DNA from: Dryocosmus kuriphilus | Taxonomy: Eukaryota; Arthropoda; Insecta; Hymenoptera; Cynipidae | Assembly: GCA_038277395.1 (NCBI GenBank) | Contig: CM076196.1 | Coordinates: 128,833,410-128,897,409, forward strand | Direction: 5' to 3' | DNA: 64,000 nucleotides | In this document: positions 33,045 through 44,531 of the stretch, in pieces | How the letters are laid out: every line of letters starts with the position of its first letter | Position numbering within the stretch: position 1 is the stretch's first letter | Translations under genes and position numbers: made by a program | Notes under the pieces: generated by a model | Databases searched by the model: none | The model's input: only the letters and a program-made list of their open reading frames with translations | What the model was told of the DNA's origin: nothing

Positions 33045-33300
33045 TTTTTTCCGTGCGGAAATCTTTGGTAAGACAGTTTTCTTGGGGATAGTAGTTTTGT
33101 ATTTTCCCAACACTTATGCTATATCTCTAACTATTTCCAAATCAAAGGAGAGAAAGAATTTATAGATTTTAAAAGAATTACCATCTATCACTTTGCAAAC
33201 GAAATATCTCGACATATCGAAGTATTAAGCTAATTGTGCGATTTAATAAAAAAAAAGTGTGGCCTTCGCGGGACAGTCGACAAGCGCGAAGCTCAAGAAT
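33045..33300 (+). repeat. R3 repeat unit (partial)
   Basis: This matches 48283-48480: 'AAGACAGTTTTCTT', 'TAGATTTTAAAAGAATTACC' and 'TCTCGACATATCGAAGTATT' occur in the same order and spacing. Confidence 0.7.
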
Positions 33301-34305
33301 GATTATTACGGAATGTTTTTTATTGTTTAGAAGGATACGTCATGGTAAATTTGTATGGAAGCTATTCAGTATCGTAACACTTCTATAATAATGTAGGTAT
33401 ATTTTGATTTAAAAAAATTCGTAGAATAAAAACAGTTGTAAGAATGCAATTGAAAATTATTTTTTATTTTGGTTATTATAACAATTTTGTAACATGCATG
33501 TACATATTATATAATAAGAATGATGAAATTGTAAGAAAGTAGTGTAAAATGCGAGTGTGGCTCATCGTACAAATGAAAGAATTGCTAATAATGAAATTAT
33601 GATTGATTTGGTATTTGGGTACATTACAATAACTTATGGACATAGATTTAGACATGAATACTAATAGAGTAAGAAGAAAGAGAGAAAGGAGGAGCGAGAT
33701 AGACAAGGACAGACACACACAGTAAAGGAAACGCGTAGTAGTAATAGAAAGAGAACGCGGGATGCTGAGAAAGACGGTGCGTGCTTAGTGCCTGGCCCTG
33801 CGTTTACTTGTAAAAGAAAGGGAGATACAGAAAGAGGAAGAGAGACAGAGAGAGAACGTGCACCGGCATGTCATTTACGAATAGGAGAAAGAGACAGAGA
33901 GTGTATTCGGAAATTCAAGGCAAACATTGCGTGTCTCTCTGTAACACACAGCGCCTCGTATACTTGTGTCTCGTTGTAATGTGACAAAAGCGAATTTACG
34001 AAGACACTCTGAATATGAACAAAAAAAAAACATGACGAGCTGTTATCCGCTGCCTGCGTTGTAGGTGCTAATTTTACTTCTTTTGGCGGCACAACATATT
34101 GTTCAGGAGATTTACGAATTTCACCACTTTCCTTTTCACTCTCCCACATATTTTTACGACACCGCACTTACTTATATTTGACAAGACAGTGTAATACCGA
34201 GCTACGAGTAATCCCGAGCTACGAGTTAGTGTGTCTTACTGTGTGTGTATGTACGTGCGCCTGCTACTACTGAGGCAATGGCGGCGCAACATTTCGAATG
34301 CATTC
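33301..34305. other. Non-coding region with a GA-rich tract
   Basis: 33655-33910 is rich in GAGA and AAAG runs on the plus strand. Frames here are low-complexity. No gene is recognised. Confidence 0.5.
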
Positions 34306-34431
34306 TTTAATACTTCGCAACTATATATAAATAGCAAATTAAGATTTTACGGTTAAGATACGTTTAGATAATTCTTATAGAAAATTTGAATTTTGAAGTA
34401 TAGACATCTGTCTCCGAACAGACATATAAAT
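34306..34431 (+). repeat. R3 repeat unit, left half cut by the Gypsy insertion
   Basis: 'AATTTGAATTTTGAAGTATA' and 'CTCCGAACAGACATA' match the R3 units at 49440-50560. In an uninterrupted unit ACAAGTTTCATGTCGTAAAG follows. Here that continuation is found 13.6 kb away at 48007. Confidence 0.75.
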
Positions 34432-34823
34432 TGTAACGCGGACGTTACTGGTTGGGTGACGGGGACCGGCGCCGAGCCCGGCCGGAAACCTACGACGGTT
34501 TCCGACCGGTCAGTCGTTTGCCGGGTCTCGCCACTCGACCGAGATCATGTAATACAGTCTTAGTCTTAGTCATAATCTTGCTCCATCGGCCGTTGGCTCT
34601 TGAGCCAGGCTCTGTAACGCCATTTGAATATAGTTTCGTAGCCCGTTTTTGGCTCTTAAGCCTTTCATCTTGTTTAAAACTGACGCCACAATTGTCCGCT
34701 GGCTGTAAATAATAATATATTGTTCTTAATCTCGCCAATCCCATTTGTTTTATTGTGTCTTCTCCCATGCTCGGCGTCCTCATCCTTATACCTTTCCCTG
34801 GTGAAAACCTTTCATGCTCTACA
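34432..34823 (+). repeat. 5' LTR of the Gypsy element
   Basis: It starts TGTAACGCGGACGTTAC and ends CATGCTCTACA. It is collinear over its whole length with 47616-48006. Confidence 0.85.
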
Positions 34824-34825
34824 CC

Positions 34826-34836
34826 TGGAGCCCAAC
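34826..34836 (+). other. Primer-binding site of the Gypsy element
   Basis: TGGAGCCCAAC lies two bases after the LTR end. This is the position and TGG start expected for a tRNA primer site. I did not identify the tRNA. Confidence 0.65.
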
Positions 34837-35842
34837 TAAAAAAGATCTCAAGAATCCACTAATTTCTTTCTCCTTATCCCGCCGAGGTAAGAAAACACAA
34901 ATTGATACTCACTCCAAGACTCCAAATTGACCAGTCCTTTCTACTCCATTTCACATGCCACATATCTTTCGCTTGTTTGCCATTGATTTTGAATAATCCC
35001 GAATATATTGACCATGATTTATTGTATATTTTTGCTGCATTGTTGATTGTTCTTTGATAATATGTTATATGATTTTAAATAACATGAAACTGTGCCCATG
35101 ATTCTTATGTACCACGCAATTTCGTTTTTTGCTCTGATTATGTACACATGATTTTGAAAACGCGGTGATTTCATTTTTGATCGTATACCTACTGCCCTCA
35201 AATCGAGTATTTACTAAGGGGAAAAATTGAGGAAAATACGGAGCAGATGCGAAAATGAAACCAAATCGGAAATTTATTAGGGTTTAAAGGTTACCAAAAA
35301 TAGAATTTCTGAAAGTAAGAAAATAGAATTTTGAAGAAAAGTAAATTTTAAAAATCTCGAAACCTGAATAGGGAAAAATTAAAAGTGCCAAAGAAATATT
35401 TAATTTGAAAGTAAAATGATGAAAGTACAGAAATGGGAAACCCACGAAAACCAGTGACGGAATAAAGTCTAATTCGAGCATATCGTTGTGTAGCACAAGG
35501 CCACACGCAGTGCTTTGTAAATAAATACTGTTAGAAAAAAATAAGCATATTTTCGCGTCAGAAATAACCGAGTTTATAATTAGGTACTAATTCGAAATAT
35601 TATTTGGAAAACTGTACGAAAATGGAATTCATTTCAAACACCACATTATAGGTACAAAATGTTGTACATCACAGGGTATCTGGGCGAACGGCAGGCTGTA
35701 CACACAGCGTCTCAAGTGCTGAGCGCTCAAGGGTCAAGCGCCTTGCTTTGAAAACAAAGCAACGTAGCGCAGAAATAGCAAAATTTCGAAATTAAAATTA
35801 ATTGCTTTTATAATTGAAATTATCGAGTTCAATTTTAGCAAG
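34837..35842 (+). other. Gypsy 5' leader, left part
   Basis: This is AT-rich leader between the primer-binding site and the inserted LINE. There is no convincing frame. The leader resumes at 41077 after the LINE. Confidence 0.6.
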
Positions 35843-35861
35843 TATATAGAAAGCTTAAAGA
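35843..35861. repeat. LINE target-site duplication, left
   Basis: TATATAGAAAGCTTAAAGA matches 41058-41076 (TATATAGTAAGCTTAAAGA) at 18 of 19 bases. Confidence 0.8.
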
Positions 35862-36400
35862 CTTTCGTTTCCAGTGCCAATAGAGTTGGTACGGAGTTTT
35901 TGAAGTGCGATCGTTTTTGGATAAGCAGAAGGGGACAGTGGAGTGAGTAAGTTGAAAGTGTGTTGTGTGATAAAGAAAGGGTTGAAAGTTTAGCGTGAGT
36001 GATGGGAGTGTAAGAAAAAGTGTGAAAGTGAGTTTAAAAAGCAAAAAGTGAATGAGTGGTGAGTTTGAAGTTAGGTTGCAAGTTTTCTCTCAGCACGGAG
36101 TTGAGCGAAAGGGTGGAAAGGTCAAGGAGCGCGAGGAAAGTGTAGAAGGGTGGGCACAGAGAGGGTGTAGGCTCGGAGTCAGGAGGGTGAGTTGTAGGCA
36201 GAGGGATAGGGGTGAAAGAAATTAACTGGCAAGGGGAAGTGAGGGGGTAGGCGCATAGAGTTGGACAATTATTGGAAGGTAAGGTAGAGCAGAGAATGTC
36301 GTTATTATGAAGTCCGGTAGACAGAGGGCAGCAGAAGGCCGAAAGTAGCTCAGACTTACGCGGAACGAATGAAAGCCGGAATAGAGGGGATGCAACAGGC

Positions 36401-37572
36401 GTGATAGATGCGAGCAGGGACGTCAGCGGTGGCCACAGTGGCGAACATGAATTCATGACGCCCAGCGGAACAGGAAAAAGAAGGGAGAGGAAGACGACTG
36501 TGGAAAGGGTAGAGAGAGACAGGGCGAGCAACGAGTGGTCGAGGACTTTACTAGAGAAATGGCAACGAAGGGGGAGCTCTACCGACAGGGAGGGGGATAT
36601 ATCGGGGATGGATAAAAGGAAAAGAGAAGAGGAGCAAGTATGGGAGAAAGAAAAAGAGATTAAAAAATCCAAATGGAAGAAAAAAACCCCAGAAAGGGCA
36701 AGAGGGGAGGGAGATACTTAATTAATAGTTTCAAGGAGGAGACGTATGAAAAGCTCGAAGAAATGCAGAGAAAAGGGGAAGAGGTTATTAGGGAGGAGGT
36801 TAGGAAGGTGAAAGAGAAGTGGGAAGATTGTGATGAACGTTGGAAACTGGAAAAAGAAAAGGTATGGAGTAAATTGGAAAGTATAGAAGAGAGGCAGAGG
36901 GAGCAAGAGGAAGATAGGAAGAGGGAAATGGTACAAATAGAGGAGAGAGTGAGGAAAATGGAGGTGACGAATGAGAATATGAGGGAGAAAGGAGGAAGTA
37001 GTGAGCAATTGAAGGAGGATAATGAGAGGTTAAGCAGGAGATTGAGGCAAGTGGAAAGGAGACTGGAGGGAGAAGAAAGGGCAAAGAGAAAAAGAAACAT
37101 AATAATCAAAGGCATGAAAACAGACAGCGAAACAGGAGAGGGGGAGGTTAGGAAGCTGATAAAAGACATCGGAGCACAAGTAAGGGTGGAAGAGGTAAAA
37201 AGAATAGGAAGGAGGGATAGGACGGAATGTTTGCTGTTAGTAAAACTGGGGAGTGAGAAGGAAAAATATGAAGTGATGGAGAAAAAGAAGGCGCTGAAAG
37301 GAAGAAGGGAGAGAATAGAGGAAGATATGACGTGGGTGGAGAGGAAGAGAAAATGGATGATAGAGCGCAGGGCATGGACAGAGAGGAATAAAGGAGAAAG
37401 GGTAAGGATTGGAAAAGATAGGATATGGGTAAACGGAGATGAGTGGATATGGGACAAGGAAGTAGAAGACCTGAGGAAAGGTAGAAAAGGGGCAGAGAAC
37501 GGAAGGAGAAATGAAGAAAATAGTAAAGACACAGAATCGGCGGGGGGGTTTATTCAAAGCAAAAAGAATTGA
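36401..37572 (+). pseudogene. L1-like ORF1 (coiled-coil RNA-binding protein)
   Basis: The protein starts MIDASRDVSGGHSGEHEF (36401). The frame shifts near 36690 into the long segment 36673-37572. Residues of that segment: a long Glu/Arg/Lys coiled coil (about 15-140, with heptad-like 'VRKVKEKWEDCDERWKLEKE'); then an RRM-like block ('RNIIIKGMKTD', 'IGAQVRVEEVKRIGR', 'LLLVKLGSEKEKYEVM', about 140-215); then a basic C-terminal block with a 'RIWVNGDEWIWD' patch. This is the coiled coil, RRM and C-terminal-domain order of L1-type ORF1 proteins, which form RNA-binding trimers. A single frame change separates the N-terminal part; the rest is open. Confidence 0.7.
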
Positions 37573-37612
37573 ATGGAAGGAATAAAGCAAGGATAGATAA
37601 AAAGAGAGAGAA

Positions 37613-40600
37613 GTGAAGGTGGCGTTTTGGAATGTGGCAGGATTAAAGAACAAAGATACAGGATTCTGGGAAGAAGTGCAAAAATGGGATGTGGTAATGA
37701 TAAGTGAAACATGGACGGAGGAGAAGGACTGGAAAGGCCTGAAGAGATGGTTGCCGAGAGGCTCTGTATGGGAGATGCCAAGAGCAAGAAAGGAAAATGT
37801 AAAAGAAAGAAGTATGGGTGGTATGGTGTCAGGGGTAAGAAAGGAGTTGGTAGTAGAAAAGGGAGAACGTAAGAATACGGCAGAAAAGGAGGGAATAATG
37901 GTGAGAAGAATAAAAATGGGGAAGGTAAAAGTGAACATTGTATGTGTATATAGGAGAAGAGGGGAGGAAGAAGGGTGGAATGTGATAAAGAGATGGACAG
38001 AACAAAAGGAGGAGGATTTGGTGCTAATAGGAGGGGATCATAATGCGTGGACTGGCGAACAAGGGGGAGAAAGGTGGGACGAAGAAAAAGAGGTTTATAT
38101 GAGAAAGTCAAGGCACAAGGAAACGGAGAGAGAGGGAAGGAAGCTATTAGACCTGATAGGAGAGACAGGGTGGTTCATCTGTAATGGCAATAGAAGGGGG
38201 GATGAAGAGGGCGAGGTGACGTTTGTAGGTAAAGGAGACACTGTAATTGGTTACATTCTAGCAGAAGAAAGAATCAGGAAGTTAATGGTGAGAATGGAAG
38301 TGGGTGATGAGATAGGGTCTGAGCACTTCCCAGTGATAGCGACATTGAAAGGTAGAAGCCTAAAGTGCGGAAAAGGGAATACGGGAGAAGCTGGGGAGAT
38401 AAAATTAAAAATGGGAAATTGGGGGGAAAATAAGTTAAGGGAATTTACAGAAAGAATGGAAAATGAGAATCTTGGAGGTAGGAAAGAGGAAGGGATAGAT
38501 AAGATCATAGAAAATCTTAAAGACGTGATTGTCAAGGTAAGGGATGAGGTGAGACCGAGAAACGAAGGAGAGAAATGTAAGAGAGGATGGTGGGATGTGG
38601 AGTGCAGAGAGAGCAAAGTAAAGATTAAAGAATGTGTTAGAAAATGGAGGAGAGGGGAAATAAAGAAAGAAGACTACAACAAGAGGAAAAAAGAACATGA
38701 GAAAATGTTAAGCAAAAAGAAGCAAAGGGAGAAAGAAAGGTACGTGGAAGAGGTGGAGAAAGCGGTTAAGGAAGGGAGAGAATGGGAAGTGATTAATATG
38801 GAAAGAGGAAGAAAGAGGGGCATAAACGAGGAAATAAAAATGACAGAGTGGACAGAATACTTTAAGGGATTGCTAGAAGGTGGGTGGGAAATAGGGTGCG
38901 GGGAGAAGGGAGGAAGGTAGTTGCAGAGGATATGGACAGAAGAAACGTGATTAGTAGGGAGGAGATAAATGGAGCAATCGCAAGATTGAAACGAAACAAG
39001 GCAACAGGAGAGGATGGCATCGAAAATGAAGCACTGAAATATGGTGGGGAAAGAGTAAGAGAAGAGATGTGGAGGATATGTAATAAGGTATGGAAAGGAG
39101 AAGGTTGGCCAGAAGAATGGCGGACGGGGGTGGTAGTTAGTACCAGTGATTAAGAAAGGAGAGGGAAAAAATGTGCAAGACTATAGAGGGGTTACAATAA
39201 TGTCAGTGGGTTACAAAGTTTACGCAGAGGTGCTTAGGAAAAGGTTGGAAAGGCAGGTCGAAGAAAGGGGAAGCATACCGCACAACCAAACAGGCTTTAG
39301 AAAAGGAATGAGGACAGCAGACAACATTTATGTGCTTAACTATTTAGTGAACAGGACCGTAGGTCAGAAGAAAGGAAAACTGGTCGCACTTTTTGTAGAT
39401 TTGAAAGCGGCGTTTGACTCAGTCAACAGAAGGTTGCTATGGAAGGCCTTAAAAGAGAGAGGAATAGAAGAAAGTCTAGTCGAAAGGATAAAAGAGATAT
39501 TTATAGAAACTAGGATGAAGGTAAGAATAGGGAAAAAGAACGGAGAGGAGTTTTGAGCGGGAAGAGGTCTAAGGCAGGGATGTCCACTAAGTCCATTACT
39601 ATTCAGTATTCTACTAGCAGATTTAGAGAAATTGGCAAGGAAAGGAAAAGGGGGAACGAAATTGGAAAATGGCAAGCTATATTCGCTAGCATACGTGGAC
39701 GATATAGTATTAATAGCAGATGATGAAAGAGGGATGAGTCTAATGATGAGAATATTTGAAGAATATGTGAGAGAGAAAGAGTTAATGGTGAATGTGAAGA
39801 AAACTAAGATGATGTGTTTTAGAAAAAGGAGGTGTAGAATAGAGTATGAATGGAAGATGTATGACAAAGTAGTAGAATTGGTAGAAGAATTTTGTTACCT
39901 TGGGTACTGGTTCGAAACAAGAGGAAGGAATGAGCTGCAGGTAAGAAAGAGATTGGAGTGTGGAAGTAAGGTAATGGGCCAAGTGTGGGGCATAGGGAAG
40001 AGAAGATTCAAGGATGATTGGAGAATGAGAGTATGGATGTTTGATGTTTTAGGGTGGTCAGTGGTAAATTATGGAATGGAAGTTTGGGGATGGAAGGAAT
40101 ATAAGAGAGTGGAAAGCATGCATGAAAGATTTTTGAGATGGGTCATGGGGGTGGGATGGAGCTGCCCAGGTCATATGTTGAGGGAAGAGATAGGCCGAGA
40201 AAAAATGGTAATAAGGCAGCTAAAGAGGGCTTGGAATTTTGAAGAAAAACTAAGGAGGGGAGAAGGAAGTAAGATCGCACAAGCGTGTGCAAGGGAGATA
40301 GAAGACAAAGAGAGAAGGGGGAACATGGGTATGTCGAAATGGGAAGAAGAAAGGTACGCAAGGAGGAGAGAATGGAGTATGAATGGGGAAAATAGAGATT
40401 GGCAAGGAATAGAGAACGAGATTTTGGCAAGACAAAGGGAGGAAAGATGGACAAAAATCGTGAACTCAAGGTACAATAGTTGGTACAAGATGGTAAAGTG
40501 GGAAGGAGAGCCAGAATATTTGAAGAAGTTAAAGAAGGAGAGTAAATGGAACAGAGTGATGAGATTTAGAATGGGAGAGGGAGTAAGAGAGAGTAGGTAC

Positions 40601-40759
40601 TGGATAAACGAGGAGGAGAATCGGTGTAGAATATGTGGGTATGAGCAAGAATCGTGGGTGCATGTGTTGGAAAGGTGTACAAGTGATGGAGAGGAAGGGA
40701 AATGTGTGGAAGAGAGAGTGAAAGCGATTTTAATGGGAATGGACAGGAAGAGGGATTGA
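37613..40759 (+). pseudogene. L1-like ORF2: APE endonuclease and reverse transcriptase
   Basis: The frame is 37613-38920, then 38884-39153 in another frame, then back to the first frame to 40759, with one TGA at 39554-39556. Thus two nearby frameshifts and one stop separate it from an intact protein. Endonuclease motifs: 'VAFWNVAGL' (start), 'ISETWT', 'GGDHNAWTG', 'GDTVIGYIL' and 'GSEHFPV'. The fourth usually reads SxIDY; the Asp is Gly here. Reverse transcriptase: 'NKATGEDGIENEALK', 'FVDLKAAFDSVNR' (first Asp), 'RGLRQGCPLSPLLFSILLAD' and 'AYVDDIVLIAD' (Asp pair) are intact. Near the C-terminus 'CRICGYEQESWVHVLERC' is a CCHC motif. It would nick the target DNA and prime reverse transcription there. 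Confidence 0.88.
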
Positions 40760-41057
40760 TGAAGAAGTTGGAAAAGTTAAGAGAAAGAAAAGGTCTCATG
40801 ATATAAGTAAAAGTATAAAGTAGAGTCGAGAAAGAAAAGATCAATGAGAGATTGGTAAAGGCAAGAGGAAACGAAAGTCCTGGTCTCGATCGCTAGCGTA
40901 GAAATATAAGAGTAGATAATAAGAAAGATTGTATATATTAGCAATAAGATAGCGATAAGGTATGATATATGGAATTGAATGTATAGATAATTGTAATGGT
41001 TTGGTGAAGCCTCTCAAACCCGTAAAAGGGAGAAAGTATAAATAAACATTGATGATT

Positions 41058-41076
41058 TATATAGTAAGCTTAAAGA
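41058..41076. repeat. LINE target-site duplication, right
   Basis: TATATAGTAAGCTTAAAGA; partner at 35843-35861. Confidence 0.8.
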
Positions 41077-41217
41077 AAAAGTAGTATAAAAGTCCAAAAG
41101 TACTAGGCTGAGTCGAGACTATACAGGGTGTCCAAATCAACGGTTGTACAGCCCAAGCAACGGCGGAACTACAAAGGGAATTAATTGATCAAATTTCGGA
41201 AAGTAAAATAGAAATTA

Positions 41218-43310
41218 ATGAAATTAAGATCAGGAAAGATTAAAACATTAAACGTAAAAATGCTCAAACAAACTAATATCGAAACCGACCAAGACAGCCT
41301 GGAATTAGAGGGTGCAGCGGCAAAACCAGTGCAGAAAAATACTGAGACAATACCGAAAGCTTTTAACCGATCTGTGGGATGGAGTAGAAGTTTCTTTTAA
41401 ATTAACACCGAAGTTCCACAGATGAGAAGATCGCGAAAAAATTTAGATATCCCAACCAGACAAACAACGAGTATAGTTAACCCACATGAGTCACTAGTCT
41501 GGGACAACACAGGTGCACCAATATTGAATTTTTCCCGACCACAAACAACTCTAACAACTGATCGTGATGTTTTAAAAATAACTAACGACAGGACTTTTGA
41601 AATTGACTCCTTCTTAAATAACAATACTCAATTTTTATTGGAAACCGACGAACTCTTGGACAGCGCGGAATATAACGAATTCATGGATAGGCAAAGAAAA
41701 ATATTTTTTCGATACGCAGCGGAAAAGGCTAAAGCCACGAAACAAAATTTAAACCCACAGGTCCATACCTCGTTCGATAAAGAATCGGTTACTAGAGAAA
41801 AATCACAAAATGTACCCAAGAATAGAGGAAACGAATCGCGCAGTAGACAGTCGGTACAATTTAACCTTGAAGGAAGGTTACAAGACCAATTAGTAATATT
41901 GAAAACAAATCTAGAAATAAGAGAAACCACAGAGAAACTAATTGTAAATTATATGACTCAGACTCTAACGACAATCATGGGGACAATTTAATTACTAGCC
42001 GAAACAGAAATAGTAGAATTTCGACAACAAAAGGAAGGTCGAATAGTCATTCGCGCAGCTATAGAGGAAATTCGGAAAGCGAATACGATCCCGAAATTAG
42101 AAATAACGAAACAGTCCAAGCAACCTTTTTTTCATTTGGAATGGTACAAACGCCATTCCACATGATGACAAACTGGTCCATAAAATTTAGGAACAATAAA
42201 AAGGATAGCCCAGCCAGTTTTCTCGAGGATCTAAAACTGCTTAAACGGGGGTAAAAAATAGAAGATCGCGACGTCCTAGAAAACGTAGACGCAATTTTAA
42301 TAAACGATGCTCGCGATTGGTGCAACATCCACAGAAACTCTTGGAGGAACCTGCAAGATTTTATTTATGATTTTAAAAGCACGTACTTAGACGAAAAGTT
42401 CTTGGAGAAAGTCAGGCAAAAGATTACATTTTTTTAACCAAAAAAGGGTGCAAGATAGTCACTCGCACCTAACAGAAATTAGGAAGTTGTTTACAAAGTT
42501 GCACCCGAGAAAGAGTTTAGAATGGGAATTGCGCCGGACATACGAAAATCTCCGTATAAAGTACAAGATATACACAAAAAGCAACGACTTCCAAACATTC
42601 GAAGAATTGGAGGATTTGGGAAAGGAGTGGGAGACAGAGTTAGCGAAGTCAAAAATTAGGGGACAAATATTACAGATTACGGAACCTAAGTTGGAAGTCA
42701 AAAACGAGCAAAAAGAAACAGCGATAAAAGTAATGCGGATTCCAATAAGGAGGATAAAAGGGAAAATAGCGATGGAGAAAATAATAATGATCAGGGAAAT
42801 AAACCATTCAAAAATCGTTATCCACTCCCACCCTTCGGATTTCCTTTTTTGCCATGCCAGACAGAATTCCAATAAAATCAAGGACCGAATTTCAAATCTA
42901 GATTTCCACCAGGATTTCAACCCACATTTCCTAATAACATCCCAAGATTTAATTTCAATCCCTTCAACCAAATGTGGGCCCAATTTAACCAGGCAGCATC
43001 AGGTTCTAACCAAAACCAGAACAACCCGATGATAGAATTCCTACAAGAAAAAAACAGAAAACACGTCTGGGGAAAATAAAGGCCAACAGAATCAAAATTC
43101 CCAAAAATCAAATATCGGGAATAAAAACCGAAATTCTAAAAGCAACACGAATAGGTAATATAACCAGGGCAATAATTTGAAAAACGCGGGCAATGGTGAA
43201 AACACAAGCGACTCCAATTGCTTTTATTGCAAAATGCAGGGTCATTTCAAACGAGAATGTCCATACTATCTGTATAATCAGAAAAATTACCAGGGCGGGT
43301 ATTAGGCCAA
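41218..43310 (+). pseudogene. Gypsy gag with CCHC zinc knuckle, decayed
   Basis: The start MKLRSGKIKTLNVKML (41218) is the kind seen in many Gypsy Gag proteins. A shift near 41395 leads to 41422-41991. Capsid-like pieces follow in several frames: 'FSFGMVQTPFHMMTNWSIKF' (about 42130-42190), 'DARDWCNIHRNSW' (about 42305) and 42448-43032 ('RKLFTKLHPRKSLEWELRRT'). The nucleocapsid knuckle 'CFYCKMQGHFKREC' (about 43217-43260) has a complete CX2CX4HX4C set. Gag packages the element RNA. At least four frame changes or stops lie between the pieces. Confidence 0.8.
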
Positions 43311-43378
43311 AATAAATGGTTAACTGCTACCGGAACGCCAGAAACACTAAGTTCGGATAAAGATGAAGCGACGGAAAC

Positions 43379-43790
43379 GTGCTCCATTTAATGACCAAAT
43401 TCGAAAACAACTTACACAGAATTTTGGTAGACACAGATGCATCACATTTCTACGTGGGAAAGGAATTGATAGCAGAAATTAAAAAGGCAAATTTTAGTAT
43501 TTTTAAGCCGGATTCAAATAGCCTATTATTAGCTAACGGCAGAAGGGCGGAAATAATAGGACAAGTCATACCCATGTTAATAGGTAAGAAGGATAAACAT
43601 GTACTATTCAAGTTAGTCCCAAAACTGAATTCGGTAGGAATATGAGGCACAGATATGCTGAAAAGCTTACGAATGACTCTGCACTATGACTCAGAGACCT
43701 GGTGGTTACCAGACAACCCACCCACGCTCTATCCAATGGAAGCGCAACCCAGCTCTTTACCTCTCCCAATTACTAAGGACTCACTCAAAT
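43379..43790 (+). pseudogene. Gypsy aspartic protease, DTG changed to DTD
   Basis: 'HRILVDTDASHFYVGKEL' is the retropepsin active-site loop; the usual D-T-G-A-S has become D-T-D-A-S. The flap and second strand are recognisable ('LLLANGRRAEIIGQVIPMLI', 43520-43580), followed by a stop at 43645 and 'GTDMLKSLRMTLHYDSETWW' (about 43648-43708), the usual G.D.L end. The enzyme would cut Gag-Pol; loss of the Gly should abolish activity. Confidence 0.85.
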
Positions 43791-43799
43791 ACAAAACAG

Positions 43800-44530
43800 A
43801 ACCTTAAAATACTAAAAAGAATAATAAGGGTAATAAGGATAATAACGGTAATAAGGATCAAAAGAATAACAAGGATACAAAGGATAATAAGGATAGGATA
43901 AATGTAAATAGTAGAAATAAGTTAGATTTTAAGAAAGAAAACGTAAACGAGAAATTGAAACTGAAATTCGGAGGAAAAATGAGTTTGAAAAGCGACAGGG
44001 AAGTCGACAGAATCAAACTCAAAACAGAAAATAGCGAAAACCCCCTAGTGGCTAATAATAAATCCACACCCATCCCAAAAAAACAGAAAATGCACAAATT
44101 CCTGTAACAAATCCTGACGAGGATATCCCTAATTTAATAAACTTTCCCACAAGCAACAAATTCCAACCATTAGAAGGCATCCCTACCCAAGAGACCAGCG
44201 ACGACTCAGACACCAGAGATTCAATTAGATTAAGAAAACAAAATTTTAGGAATGTTAACAAAAAGGATAGTAATTCGAATAAAGTTGTAAACAACAAGAA
44301 TAAGGATCGAATTAGAAAAAACGGCAGCAACCTTAGTATGGATAATAAGGTCGCTGAATTTAAAAAGGATAAAGAAATGGAAAAAGTTAGCGAATGGGTG
44401 GAAAGGAATAATAGAAACCAATGGTTTAGTTTTAAAAACAGGGCAATTTTGTTAGAAAATATTTTTGACCAGCCAGGGAAAATGGAAAAGCAGGAGAATT
44501 ATTCTTCGGAATTTTCGAGGGTATTGTTGA
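43800..44530 (+). other. Gypsy protease-RT linker rich in Asn and Lys
   Basis: AAT/AAG-rich DNA encodes Asn/Lys/Asp-rich stretches in shifting frames (for example 'NKDTKDNKDRINVNSRNK', about 43857-43917). It looks like a slipped simple repeat expanded inside the polyprotein. A short open piece, 44338-44535, leads into the reverse transcriptase. Confidence 0.6.
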
Positions 44531-44531
44531 A

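Larger units (their letters stand above)
35862..41057 (+). mobile_element. L1-like LINE (possibly Kiri group), near full length
   Basis: This is a 5.2 kb element with 5' UTR, ORF1 (36401-37572), ORF2 (37613-40759) and a 3' UTR. The 3' UTR ends in a small CCCGT/ACGGG-type hairpin (CCCGTAAAAGGG, about 41021-41032) and AAATAAACA. A 19-bp target duplication with one mismatch brackets it. The plus strand is extremely purine-rich through both ORFs. I place it in the L1-like group from the endonuclease plus reverse transcriptase layout and the C-terminal CCHC; the Kiri assignment is a guess. Confidence 0.85.

Noticed and set aside
36034..40844. Many long minus-strand frames rich in Phe, Leu, Ser and Pro
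   Set aside because: They are the complement of the purine-rich ORF1 and ORF2 of the L1-like LINE; the plus-strand frames carry the family motifs.
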